Of a stretch of DNA of 64,000 nt, positions 28,767 through 38,967 are shown piece by piece. The DNA lies in the NCBI RefSeq assembly GCF_004214935.1, contig NZ_SFCC01000001.1:186001-250000 (forward strand), read 5' to 3'. This DNA is from Amycolatopsis suaedae. Lineage in GTDB: Bacteria > Actinomycetota > Actinomycetes > Mycobacteriales > Pseudonocardiaceae. How positions within the stretch are numbered: the stretch's first letter is position 1; every line of letters begins with the position of its first letter. The translations under genes and the position numbers were made by a program. A model generated the notes under the pieces. The model ran no database searches. It saw only the letters and a program-made list of their open reading frames with translations, and was not told where the DNA came from.

Positions 28767-31655
28767 GTGCGTCGAACGTCCCTCACCCGCAGGAGACCGC
28801 AGGCGGTACTCGCCGCGCTCACCTGCCTCGTCACCGCCGTGGGGCTCGCGGCACCCGCGACGGCCGAGCAGCCCGCACCGGGCGAGCTCACCGACACGAT
28901 GTTGAGCCAGATCGCCGCCCTGCAGCAGCTCAAGCGCTCGCAGACCCCGGCCGAGTCCAAGGTGGACAGCCGGCTGGTCGTCGAGAAGCGGCTGCGCGAG
29001 GGCGGGCTGCGGAGCACTCCGCTGAGCGCGCTTTCCACTGGGGCCAAGGTTTCCCAGCAGGGCACCGTCGAGGTCGACATCCGGGCGACCGCTGTCACCG
29101 ACGGCCTGCTGACCGCGCTCGCCCAGCTCGGCGGCACCGCCCGCGTCGTGTCACACAAGGCGAGCAGCATCCGCGCCGCCCTGCCGCTGGACGCCGTGGC
29201 CCGGCTCGCCGAGCGGTCCGACGTCCGCGCCGTCGAGGCCGCCGGCGGCGCGATGACCGCCCGGCAGGCCAACGAACCCGCCGCGCCGGTCACCTCCGAC
29301 ACGCCACGGGACAAGGAGGCCGACGCGGCGTCGGTCGCCGCCGAGGTCGGCCAGGCCATGCGCGTGCGGGCCGGTGCGGTGACCAGCCAGGGCGACCGCG
29401 CCCACAACGCCGACACCGCACGCCAGCAGTACGGCGTCACCGGCGCCGGGGTGAAGATCTGCGCGCTGTCCGACGGCGTCGGCTCGCTGGCCGCCTCGCA
29501 GGCGCGCGGTGAGCTGCCCGCCCGCGTCGACGTGCTGCCCGGGCAGGCGGGCACCGGCAACGAGGGCACCGCGATGCTGGAGATCCTGCACGACGTCGCG
29601 CCCGGCGCCGAGCTGGGCTTCGCCACGGCGTTCAGCTCCGACGCGGGATTCGCCGACAACATCCGCAAGCTGCGCTTCGACGCCGGCTGCGACGTGATCG
29701 TCGACGACGTCCTGTACTTCAAGGAAAGCCCGTTCCAGGACTGGATCATCGCCCAGGCCGTGAACGAGGTGACCGCCGACGGCGCGCTCTACTTCTCCTC
29801 GGCGGGCAACGAGGGCAACACCACCGACGGCACCTCGGGCCACTGGGAGGGCGATTTCGTCGACTCCGGCCAGCAGGCCGGCAAGTTCGTCGGCGCCGCC
29901 CACGACTTCGCCGGTGCCGCGGGCACCCAGATCTTCCAGCCCGTCTCGGCGGCCTCGTCGGCGAACGTCCCGGTGACGCTGCACTGGTCGGACCCGCTCG
30001 GCAGGTCCGCCAACGACTACGACCTGTACCTGTTCAACGCCACGGGCGGGGTCGTCGCGTTCAGCCAGGCCAACCAGACCGGCACCCAGGACCCGTACGA
30101 GCGGCTCAACACTCCGCTGGGCGGCGGCAGCGGCCTGCGCCTGGCGGTGGTGAAGTACTCCGGCGAGAACCGGTACCTGTCGCTGTCCGCGCTGCGTGGC
30201 CGGTTCTCCGACTCGCCCGACGGCCTGAAGGCCTACACCACGCCCGGTGTCACCGTCGGCCATTCGGCCGCCCGGCAGGCGTTCAGTGTCGCCGCCACCC
30301 CGGCCGCCACGCCACTGGGCAGGCCGCTGGAGCCGGGCGACCCGGCCAACCCGGCCGGCCCGTTCCCCGGTTCGTTCGGCCCGGGCAGCCAGGTCGAGCG
30401 GTTCGAGTCCGACGGCCCGCGCCGGATGTTCTACGAGGCCGACGGAACGGCGATCACGCCGGGCAACGTGTCGGCCAGCGGGGGAGAGGTGCGGCAGAAG
30501 CCGGACCTGACCGCGGCCGACGGCACCGCCACCAGCGTCACCGGCTTCAACCCGTTCTTCGGCACCTCGGCGGCGGCACCGCACGCCGCGGCCATCGCCG
30601 GGCTCGTGCTGTCCGGCAACCCGGGCATGCACCCGAAGGAGGTACGGGAGGCACTGATCGCCACCGCGCAGGACATCGAGGCACCGGGCGTCGACGGGGT
30701 CAGCGGCGCGGGCGTGATCCTCGCCGACCGGGTGCTGGCCCACACCGGTGCCAGCCCGCAGCCGGTGGCCACGGCCCAGCGCCCGATGGTGACCCCCAAC
30801 GACGGCGGCGGCCACCTCGATCCCGGCGACACGGCCAGGGTCATGCTGCCGGTGACCAACAGCGGTGACGGTGCCGCGGTGTCCACCAGCGTGCTGCTGA
30901 CCAGCCCGACGCCCGGGGTGACCGTGGCGCCGCGGTCGAAGTTCTACGGCACGATCAGCCCGAAACAGACCGGTGTCAACGAGTTCACGCTGACCGTCCC
31001 GCCCGCCCATGAGCCGGGCGTGCCGGTCGTGCTGCGGGCCAGGGTCACCTTCGCCGGTGCCCACTCGCCGACCGAGGTGGAGTTCCCGGTGCCGGTCGGC
31101 AGGCCGTCCGACGTCACCCAGCACTTCGCCTACGCGGGGGAACCGGTGGCGATCCCGGACGACAGCGAGGTCGGCGCCAGCGTGCGGATTCCGGTGACCG
31201 GGGTGGGCCGGGCGTGGAAGGTGTCCGTGTCCATCGACGGCACCACGTGCAGCACCGACCAGAACTCCACGACGGTGGGCATCAACCACTCGTTCGTGGG
31301 AGATCTGGTCGGCACGCTGACCACGCCGGGTGGCGCCACGGCCACGCTGTTCTCCGAGTCCGGCGGCGGTGGCAACAACCTGTGCCAGGTGGTGTTCGCC
31401 GACGGCGCGGCACGGGCGTTCAGCACCGTCGGGGCGAGCGACGCGCCCTACACCGGCACGTACGCGCCGGTCTCGCCGCTGGCGACCGCGGAGCGGGTGG
31501 ACGGGACGTGGACGTTCACCGCGAAGGACGTGGCCGGCGGCGACATCGGCTCCATCCGGTCGGTGTCGCTGCACCTCAACGGCTACCAGGCCGCCCCGCG
31601 CAGCCCTGTCCTCGTCCAGCCGGGGGTGGGCAACGGGCCGGTGCGGCCGCTCTAG
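28767..31655 (+). CDS. Secreted S8/S53-like serine peptidase with P-type domain
   Basis: Predicted exported peptidase of 962 residues. It has a basic N-terminus and a Sec signal (MRRTSLTRRRPQAVLAALTC on to about residue 33, cleavage near ATAEQ), then a prosegment-like region (about 40-165). The catalytic domain (about 215-690) has D236 in CALSDGVGS, E266 in GNEGTAMLEILHDVAPGA, the oxyanion segment SSAGNEG and S601 in FFGTSAAAPHAAA. The usual HGT histidine is replaced by glutamate, which recalls sedolisin-like S53 enzymes. A CARDB-like region (about 700-780) and a proprotein-convertase P domain (about 790-950) follow. GGAGG precedes GTG 28767. Confidence 0.88.
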   Translation: MRRTSLTRRRPQAVLAALTCLVTAVGLAAPATAEQPAPGELTDTMLSQIAALQQLKRSQTPAESKVDSRLVVEKRLREGGLRSTPLSALSTGAKVSQQGTVEVDIRATAVTDGLLTALAQLGGTARVVSHKASSIRAALPLDAVARLAERSDVRAVEAAGGAMTARQANEPAAPVTSDTPRDKEADAASVAAEVGQAMRVRAGAVTSQGDRAHNADTARQQYGVTGAGVKICALSDGVGSLAASQARGELPARVDVLPGQAGTGNEGTAMLEILHDVAPGAELGFATAFSSDAGFADNIRKLRFDAGCDVIVDDVLYFKESPFQDWIIAQAVNEVTADGALYFSSAGNEGNTTDGTSGHWEGDFVDSGQQAGKFVGAAHDFAGAAGTQIFQPVSAASSANVPVTLHWSDPLGRSANDYDLYLFNATGGVVAFSQANQTGTQDPYERLNTPLGGGSGLRLAVVKYSGENRYLSLSALRGRFSDSPDGLKAYTTPGVTVGHSAARQAFSVAATPAATPLGRPLEPGDPANPAGPFPGSFGPGSQVERFESDGPRRMFYEADGTAITPGNVSASGGEVRQKPDLTAADGTATSVTGFNPFFGTSAAAPHAAAIAGLVLSGNPGMHPKEVREALIATAQDIEAPGVDGVSGAGVILADRVLAHTGASPQPVATAQRPMVTPNDGGGHLDPGDTARVMLPVTNSGDGAAVSTSVLLTSPTPGVTVAPRSKFYGTISPKQTGVNEFTLTVPPAHEPGVPVVLRARVTFAGAHSPTEVEFPVPVGRPSDVTQHFAYAGEPVAIPDDSEVGASVRIPVTGVGRAWKVSVSIDGTTCSTDQNSTTVGINHSFVGDLVGTLTTPGGATATLFSESGGGGNNLCQVVFADGAARAFSTVGASDAPYTGTYAPVSPLATAERVDGTWTFTAKDVAGGDIGSIRSVSLHLNGYQAAPRSPVLVQPGVGNGPVRPL

Positions 31656-31658
31656 CTC

Positions 31659-31664
31659 TACGGT
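31659..31664 (+). promoter_or_regulatory. -10 box of the acVLRF1 gene
   Basis: TACGGT lies six nt before GTG 31671 and 3 nt after the stop codon of the protease gene. It predicts a separate, leaderless transcript. Confidence 0.5.
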
Positions 31665-31670
31665 GACCGG

Positions 31671-32339
31671 GTGGCGAAGGTACGGCAGGCGGCGGGCGGC
31701 GGACGGGTCGTCGAGGTGGACCCGCGCCGGCTGGCCGGCTGGTTCGACCGCTTCGCCACCCGCAACGACGGGGTCACCGCCACCACCCTGGCGGCGGAGA
31801 CGGTCCGGGTGACAGGTGGGAACGGTACGACCGCGACGGCGGCCGTGCCGTTCCCGCCGCTGGCCGGGACCGGCGAGCACGACGGGCTGGTGGTCGGCCC
31901 GCTGATCGAGCACGCCGGTGTGCCGCGCACCGTCGGCCTGCTGCTGGTCCGCCTCGGCGGCCACAGCGTGGGCCTGGCCCGCGACGGTGCCGTGCTGGTG
32001 TCGCGGACCGACCGGCGCCTCGTGCACGGCCGCAGCGCCGCCGGCGGCTGGTCCCAGCAGCGGTTCGCCCGCAGGCGCGAGGGGCAGGCGAGGCAGGCCC
32101 TGCGGGCCGCCGCCGAGGACGCCTTGGCGGTACTGGGTTCGCGACTGTCCGAACTGGACGCCGTGGTGCTCGGCGGGGACCGCAGGGCGCTGGACGAACT
32201 GCGGGCGGACCGCCGGCTGGAGCCGGTGTTCGCGCTGGCCGTGTCCCGGGTGCTCGACATCCCCGAGCCGCGGCGCACCGTGCTCGACGACGCCGCCGAG
32301 CGGGCGTTCGCGGTGGAGATCACCGTCCGCGACGGGTGA
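31671..32339 (+). CDS. acVLRF1-family peptidyl-tRNA hydrolase
   Basis: Actinobacterial member of the Vms1-like release factor family (acVLRF1), related to eRF1 and to Vms1/ANKZF1, which free nascent chains from peptidyl-tRNA on stalled ribosomes. The 222-residue protein has the catalytic-loop motif GGWSQQRFARRR at 125-136 with the glutamines at 129-130. LARDGAVLVSRTDRRLVHGR precedes it and DAVVLGGDRRALDEL follows, as in the family. The GTG at 31671 fits the -10 box six nt upstream. The next gene encodes an ABC-F ribosome-binding ATPase, a suggestive neighbour. Confidence 0.85.
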   Translation: MAKVRQAAGGGRVVEVDPRRLAGWFDRFATRNDGVTATTLAAETVRVTGGNGTTATAAVPFPPLAGTGEHDGLVVGPLIEHAGVPRTVGLLLVRLGGHSVGLARDGAVLVSRTDRRLVHGRSAAGGWSQQRFARRREGQARQALRAAAEDALAVLGSRLSELDAVVLGGDRRALDELRADRRLEPVFALAVSRVLDIPEPRRTVLDDAAERAFAVEITVRDG

Positions 32340-32378
32340 GCCCGCCCACGCCGGGGAAAATCGGTGGACACCGGCCCG

Positions 32379-32384
32379 TATCCT
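32379..32384 (+). promoter_or_regulatory. -10 box of the ABC-F leader
   Basis: TATCCT lies seven nt before the GTG of the 6-codon leader ORF at 32392. The transcript would then carry about 93 nt before the ABC-F start. Confidence 0.45.
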
Positions 32385-32391
32385 GGGGAAC

Positions 32392-32412
32392 GTGGACATT
32401 CAGCTGGAGTAG
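32392..32412 (+). CDS. Putative leader peptide of the ABC-F gene
   Basis: A six-codon ORF (GTG then DIQLE, stop TAG) that would be translated directly from the 5' end of the ABC-F transcript. It resembles in layout the short leader peptides that control antibiotic-resistance ABC-F genes by ribosome stalling. It is too short to verify from coding statistics, so it is a candidate only. Confidence 0.35.
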   Translation: MDIQLE

Positions 32413-32418
32413 CGCCGC

Positions 32419-32441
32419 GCCCGCGTGCCGACACCGCGGGC
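32419..32441 (+). promoter_or_regulatory. Hairpin in the ABC-F leader
   Basis: GCCCGCG (32419-32425) pairs with CGCGGGC (32435-32441) around a nine-nt loop, seven bases after the leader-peptide stop. It could act as attenuator with the leader ORF. There is no T-tract, so the mechanism is uncertain. Confidence 0.35.
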
Positions 32442-32484
32442 GATCCCGTGCTTCCCGTCCACCCCTGTAGTCCAGGAGTTTCCC

Positions 32485-34110
<1,626 letters not shown>

Positions 34111-34113
<3 letters not shown>

Positions 34114-34130
34114 CGGCTTTTTTGCCGTCA
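34111..34130 (+). terminator. Short inverted repeat at the ABC-F stop codon
   Basis: TGACGGC (34111-34117) and GCCGTCA (34124-34130) pair with a loop of six T. The stop codon TGA is part of the stem. It is a weak terminator candidate because the T-tract is in the loop. Confidence 0.4.
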
Positions 34131-34353
34131 ATGGGTGCGGAGGGTGTACTAGTCCTGCGGATACGTCCCGAGTTGATCTCGTGATCGTGTTGTTAGTTGA
34201 TGTTGAACAAACACACTGGAATGGCCCAATGTCATAGCGGTTTCGGAAGGTTTTTCGCCCGTCGTCTGGCAATCCGGGCTGCGGTGTTCGATCATTGCGG
34301 CGGCAGGGGGCCGTATGTGGCCCAAAGCACTCTCAGGCGGAAGGCGGAGAGAC

Positions 34354-34563
34354 GTGGCTGACCTCAAGAAGGGCGCGCGGATCACCGGAAACACGCGCGA
34401 CAAGCTGGCCGCTGACCTGAAGAAGAAATACGAGAAGGGCGCGAGCATTCGTGCGCTCGCCGAGTCGACTGGACGGTCGTACGGATTCGTCCACAGGGTG
34501 CTTTCCGAATCCGGCGTTCAGCTGCGCGGCCGTGGCGGCGCGACGCGGGTCAAGAAGAAGTAG
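34354..34563 (+). CDS. Small basic helix-turn-helix DNA-binding protein
   Basis: A 69-residue, lysine/arginine-rich protein consisting almost entirely of one HTH unit (KKYEKGASIRALAESTGRSYGFVHRVLSESG) flanked by basic tails (ADLKKGARITGNTRDKLAADLKK and RGRGGATRVKKK). Its size and composition recall single-HTH nucleoid-associated proteins of actinobacteria such as Gbn (SCO1839) of Streptomyces coelicolor; this is from memory without alignment. GTG 34354 has GGAG five nt upstream; earlier starts are possible but less conserved. Its last 14 bp overlap the convergent membrane-protein gene. The upstream 220 bp is notably AT-rich for this genome. Confidence 0.82.
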   Translation: MADLKKGARITGNTRDKLAADLKKKYEKGASIRALAESTGRSYGFVHRVLSESGVQLRGRGGATRVKKK

Positions 34564-35812
34564 CGTCCGCGCGCTGTCGCGCGCCGGTGAAGGCCAGCGA
34601 CGCGCCCAGTAGCACCGCCGGGTACACCAGGTAGCCGAAGCGGCTCGCCGGGGTGAGCAGAATCAGCGTCCCCATGCCGACGGCCATCCGCCACATCGCG
34701 TCCGCGGCCGTGGTCGGTGGGTGCCGCAGCACCCACCAGCCGATGGCCAGCCCCGCCACGCCGATCAGGACGAACACGAGCGCCTGACCGACCGGTCCGG
34801 TGCCGGCGAGCAGCTGCCCGGGAAACGGACTCGCGGCAGGCGAGGCGACCTGGCCCATGCCGAGCGGGAACCACACCACGTGCTCGGCGAACGCCCTGGG
34901 GTTCACCAGTGCCACCGGAACGTTGACCGCGGCGGTCACCGCGGCGAACGCGAGCACGAACCTGCCCAGCGCGGGCCCGCCCAGCCGCGCGGCGATCACC
35001 ACGGCCACGACGATCGCCGTCGGCAGCGCGGTGGCCTTGGCGTTGACGACCAGCGCGGCCACGACCGCCGCGGCGAGCGGCCGGTCGGCGACGGCCAGCG
35101 CCGCGGACAGCACGATCAGGCCGAGGATCGCCAGATCCGGCGCGGCGGTGGCGAAGGTCAGCGCCGTCAGCGGGAACACGACGGCCAGCTGTGCCGCGCC
35201 GACCGGTACGGTCCGGACCCGCAGCAGCCTCAGGGCGGCCCAGCCGCACGCGACCGCGGTGAGCACGAACATCAGCCTGGCGTCGGTGAGCGCGTCGGTC
35301 ACCGGCGTGCCGCCGAACAATGCCCTCGGCAGGCCGAACACCGGCATCAGCGGGCCGTAGGGCGTGTAGTCGTTCACCTCGGGCGGCCGGGGCAGCGCCG
35401 CGATGTCGGTGTAGGGCGTGCCGGTGTCCAGCAGCAGCCGGGCCGACCGCTCGATCACCCAGACCTCCGGCTGCGCGCTCCACGACCACGGCGTGATCAG
35501 CCAGTCGCGGCCGGTCAGCCTGCGCACCACCAGCATCACCAGCGGAGCCAGCATGCCGACCACGGCCACCGAGCCGATGCCGAACCAGCGGGACCGCAGC
35601 CAGGCCGGCGCGCCCTGGCCGAGTCCGGTCAGCCGCCAGGCCGTGTGCAGGAACGCCAGCCCGTATCCGGCGAGTGCGAAGTTGCCCCAGATCCGGAACC
35701 CGTAGAACTCGTTGGTCAGCGCCAGCGTCAGCGCGTACCCGGCGCAGCCCAGGTAGAACAGCAGGTCGACCAGCAGCGGCCGGGCCCGCAGACCGGCGAC
35801 GAGACGCACCAT
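34550..35812 (-). CDS. Polytopic membrane protein, GT-C glycosyltransferase-like (GT87/DUF2029 type)
   Basis: A 420-residue membrane protein with about ten hydrophobic segments. The first extracytoplasmic loop contains acidic and aromatic residues (SARLLLDTGTPYTDIAALPRPPEVNDYTPYGPLMP in parts), as in polyprenol-phosphate-sugar-dependent mannosyl- or arabinosyltransferases. No complete signature was recognised, so the family is tentative. ATG 35812 is supported by TAACCT six nt upstream. The 3' end overlaps the small HTH gene by 14 bp. Confidence 0.7.
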   Translation of the reverse strand: MVRLVAGLRARPLLVDLLFYLGCAGYALTLALTNEFYGFRIWGNFALAGYGLAFLHTAWRLTGLGQGAPAWLRSRWFGIGSVAVVGMLAPLVMLVVRRLTGRDWLITPWSWSAQPEVWVIERSARLLLDTGTPYTDIAALPRPPEVNDYTPYGPLMPVFGLPRALFGGTPVTDALTDARLMFVLTAVACGWAALRLLRVRTVPVGAAQLAVVFPLTALTFATAAPDLAILGLIVLSAALAVADRPLAAAVVAALVVNAKATALPTAIVVAVVIAARLGGPALGRFVLAFAAVTAAVNVPVALVNPRAFAEHVVWFPLGMGQVASPAASPFPGQLLAGTGPVGQALVFVLIGVAGLAIGWWVLRHPPTTAADAMWRMAVGMGTLILLTPASRFGYLVYPAVLLGASLAFTGARQRADATSS

Positions 35813-35818
35813 GCGGGC

Positions 35819-35824
35819 AGGTTA
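35819..35824 (-). promoter_or_regulatory. -10 box of the GT-C-like gene
   Basis: TAACCT on the minus strand, six nt before ATG 35812, again without Shine-Dalgarno. Confidence 0.5.
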
Positions 35825-35962
35825 TCGAGACCGCCGCGGCACGGTTCGGGCACATCGGAAGATTTCTCGCCGAATCGGGAAGAACCAGGTGGCACCCGGC
35901 GTTGGCCAGGACATATCCGCAGAAAAGCTCAACTAATATAGAAGTTTCTGGGAGGATCGGGG

Positions 35963-37834
35963 ATGGACAACGTCTGGTCGTTGTGGAATTCCGCGATGCG
36001 AGCGGACGAGGCCCCGAAGGGCCTGCGCAAGGGCACGGTCCGCAGGGTGGCCCGGTTCGCCAGACCGCACTGGCGGCGGCTGAGCTGGTTCGTCGTGCTG
36101 ACCGTCATCGGCGCCGGCCTCGCGGTGAGCACGCCGCTGCTGGCCGGCAAGGTGGTGGACGCGATCTTCGCGGGCCAGGACGCCGGACTGGTGGTCGGGC
36201 TGGCCGGGCTCATCGCCGTGGTCGCACTGGTGGACGCCGGGATCGGCCTGGTCGAGCGGTGGCAGTCCGCGCACATCGGGGAAGGGCTCATCTTCGACCT
36301 TCGCCGCGCGGTGTTCGAGCACGTGCAGCGGATGCCGGTGGCGTTCTTCACCCGCACCCGCACCGGCGCGCTGGTGAGCAGGCTGAACAACGACGTGATC
36401 GGCGCCCAGCGCACGTTCACCGCGACGCTGTCCGGCCTGGTCACCAACGTGATCCAGCTGGCGCTGTCGCTGGTGGTCATGATGGCGCTGTCCTGGCAGG
36501 TGACGTTGCTGGCGCTGGTGCTGCTGCCGGTGTTCGTGCTGCCCGCCCGCCGGATCGGCAGGCGCATGGCCGACCTGCAGCGTGAGTCCGCCGGGCTGAA
36601 CGCGTCGATGACCACGCAGATGACCGAGCGCTTCTCCGCGCCGGGCGCGACGCTGGTCAAGCTGTTCGGACGGCCGAAGGCCGAGGTCGACGAGTTCGGC
36701 GAGCGCGCGGGCCGGGTCCGCGACATCGGCGTGCGGACCGCGATGCTGACCCGCTGGTTCATGACCAGCCTGACGCTGGTGTCCGCGCTCGCGCAGGCGC
36801 TGGTGTACGGCCTGGGCGGCTGGCTGGCGCTGCGCGGCGAGCTGGCCCCCGGCGCCGTGGTGGCGCTGGCCCTGCTGCTCACCCAGCTCTACGCCCCGCT
36901 GACCGCGCTGGCCAACGTCCGGGTCGACGTGATGACCGCGCTGGTGTCGTTCGAGCGGGTCTTCGAGGTGCTCGACGTCAAGCCGATGATCACCGAGCCC
37001 GCCGACCCGAAGCGGGTACCGGCGGGCGGGGTCGCGGTCGAGTTCGACGACGTCCGCTTCGGCTACCCCTCGCCGGACCGCTACTCGCTGGCCTCCCTGG
37101 AGGAAGTGGCCACAGTGGGCAATCGCGGTGGCGAGGAAGTGCTGCACGGCATCAGCTTCCGCGCCGAACCGGGGCAGATGGTGGCGCTCGTGGGGTCGTC
37201 GGGCGCCGGCAAGTCGACGATCGCAGGCCTGCTTCCCCGGCTCTACGACGTGGACGAGGGCGCGGTGCGGGTCGGCGGCGTCGACGTGCGCGAGCTGAGC
37301 TTCGAGTCGCTGCGCGAGACCATCGGCGTGGTCACCCAGGACGGGCACCTGTTCCACGACACGATCCGGGCCAACCTCGCCTACGCCAAGCCGGGCGTCG
37401 CCGAGGACGAGCTGTGGGACGCGCTGGAGCGGGCGCGGCTGGCCGAGCTGGTGCGCAGCCTGCCGGACGGGCTGGACACGATGGTCGGCGAGCGCGGCTA
37501 CCGGCTCTCCGGCGGCGAGCGGCAGCGGCTGACCATCGCCAGGCTCCTGCTGGCCCAGCCCAGGGTCGTCGTGCTGGACGAGGCGACGGCGCACCTGGAC
37601 ACCGCGTCCGAGGCCGCGGTGGGCGAGGCGCTGACCAGCGCGCTGGCCGGCCGGACGTCGCTGGTGATCGCGCACCGGCTGTCGACCGTGCGGGCAGCCG
37701 ACCTGATCCTGGTGATCGAGGACGGCACCGTCGTCGAACGCGGCACCCACGACGAGCTGATCGCGCTGGACGGCCGGTACGCCGAACTGCACCGCACCCA
37801 GTTCCTCGACCGCCCGGTGGCCGAGGCCGCCTAA
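35963..37834 (+). CDS. ABC exporter, fused permease and ATPase
   Basis: Homodimer-type (MsbA/MDR-like) exporter of 623 residues. The transmembrane domain (about 40-325) has six helices. The ATPase part (about 345-605) has Walker A GSSGAGKSTIAG at about 411, Q-loop VTQDGHLF, signature LSGGERQRL, Walker B VVVLDEATAHLD and H-loop AHRLST. GGGAGGA lies upstream of ATG 35963 with an AT-rich block (TAATATAGAAG) before it, probably the promoter. Its stop overlaps the convergent hydrolase stop by 4 bp. Substrate unknown. Confidence 0.94.
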   Translation: MDNVWSLWNSAMRADEAPKGLRKGTVRRVARFARPHWRRLSWFVVLTVIGAGLAVSTPLLAGKVVDAIFAGQDAGLVVGLAGLIAVVALVDAGIGLVERWQSAHIGEGLIFDLRRAVFEHVQRMPVAFFTRTRTGALVSRLNNDVIGAQRTFTATLSGLVTNVIQLALSLVVMMALSWQVTLLALVLLPVFVLPARRIGRRMADLQRESAGLNASMTTQMTERFSAPGATLVKLFGRPKAEVDEFGERAGRVRDIGVRTAMLTRWFMTSLTLVSALAQALVYGLGGWLALRGELAPGAVVALALLLTQLYAPLTALANVRVDVMTALVSFERVFEVLDVKPMITEPADPKRVPAGGVAVEFDDVRFGYPSPDRYSLASLEEVATVGNRGGEEVLHGISFRAEPGQMVALVGSSGAGKSTIAGLLPRLYDVDEGAVRVGGVDVRELSFESLRETIGVVTQDGHLFHDTIRANLAYAKPGVAEDELWDALERARLAELVRSLPDGLDTMVGERGYRLSGGERQRLTIARLLLAQPRVVVLDEATAHLDTASEAAVGEALTSALAGRTSLVIAHRLSTVRAADLILVIEDGTVVERGTHDELIALDGRYAELHRTQFLDRPVAEAA

Positions 37835-38967
37835 CCGAGGCAGCTGTAGAGCGCGGCGACCAGCGCGAGCTTGCGCGGGTCGTCGCGCAGCAGCGGGCCC
37901 ATCTGGTTCATCACGTAGCCGAAGCCGACGCCGGCCTCCGGGTCGGCGCCGCCGCTGGAGCCGCCGAAGCCGTCGTGGCCGAACGCCAGCGGGTTGGGCC
38001 CGAAGCCGCGTTCCTCGCTGCCGAGGTAGAACCCGAGCGCCCACTCGTTGGGCAGCCCGCCGACCACGTCGACCTCCCGACCCTGGCCGGCCCGCGCGGT
38101 GGCCAGCGCGGCGTCGGACAGCAGCCGCTGCGACCCGTCGGCCAGCGCCCCGTAGATCGTGGCCACGGCACGGGCGGTGCCGTGGCCGTTGAGCGCGGGC
38201 AGTTCCGCCCGCCGCCAGTCGTCGGCGTTGGCGTGGTGGCCCTCCACGCGCGGGTTGGCCATCGCCGCGAGCGCCACCGGGCCCGCGTTGGCGAACGCCG
38301 TCGCCAGTGCCTGCGCGGCAGCCGAGGTGAGCACCGGCTCGATCATCGACGAGCAGCGCGGCAGGTCGGCGTCGCCGAGCCCGAGGACGAAGTCGGCGCC
38401 CAGCGGGCCGGCGACGTGCTCGGCCAGGTACTCGCCTGCGGTCTGCCCGCTGACCCGGCGGATCACCTCGCCGACGAGGAAACCGTAGGACAGCGCGTGG
38501 TAGCCGCTGGCCGTTCCCGGCGCGAACAACGGCGCCTGCGCGGCCAGCAGGCCGGTGATGTGCTCCCAGTCGTAGAGCTCCTCGACGGTGACCGGGCGGT
38601 CCAGCCCGATACCGACCACACCGGAGCGGTGGGAGAGCAGCCAGCGCACCGGGATGGCGTCCTTGCCCTCGGCGGCGAACTCGGGCCAGTAGCGGGCGAC
38701 GGGCGCGTCCAGGTCCAGCTCGCCGCGGTCGGCCAGCTGGTGGGCGGCGATCGCCACGACGCCCTTGGTGGTCGACCAGACGTTGGTGAGCGTGTCCTCC
38801 CGCCACGGCACGGTCCGCTCCGCGTCGGCCCAGCCCGCCCACAGGTCGACCACCAGCTCACCGCCGACGGTGACGGCGACCGCCGCGCCGACCTCGCCGC
38901 GGTCGGCGAAGTTGCGCTCGAACGCCTCCCGGACCGGTTCGAAACCGGGCGCGCACCGGCCGTTCAC
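37831..38967 (-). CDS. Serine hydrolase of the beta-lactamase/EstB family
   Basis: Class C beta-lactamase-like serine hydrolase, usually an esterase or peptidase in the cytoplasm when no signal is present, as here. The 378-residue protein has the SxxK nucleophile motif WSTTKGVVAIA, a Tyr motif in GYHALSYGFLVGEV, and a C-terminal FGHDGFGGSSGGADPE in the place of the KTG-type loop. GTG 38967 overlaps the SIS gene stop (GTGA), so it is translated from the SIS mRNA. The longer frame from 39051 is inside the SIS gene and rejected. Confidence 0.9.
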   Translation of the reverse strand: MNGRCAPGFEPVREAFERNFADRGEVGAAVAVTVGGELVVDLWAGWADAERTVPWREDTLTNVWSTTKGVVAIAAHQLADRGELDLDAPVARYWPEFAAEGKDAIPVRWLLSHRSGVVGIGLDRPVTVEELYDWEHITGLLAAQAPLFAPGTASGYHALSYGFLVGEVIRRVSGQTAGEYLAEHVAGPLGADFVLGLGDADLPRCSSMIEPVLTSAAAQALATAFANAGPVALAAMANPRVEGHHANADDWRRAELPALNGHGTARAVATIYGALADGSQRLLSDAALATARAGQGREVDVVGGLPNEWALGFYLGSEERGFGPNPLAFGHDGFGGSSGGADPEAGVGFGYVMNQMGPLLRDDPRKLALVAALYSCLG

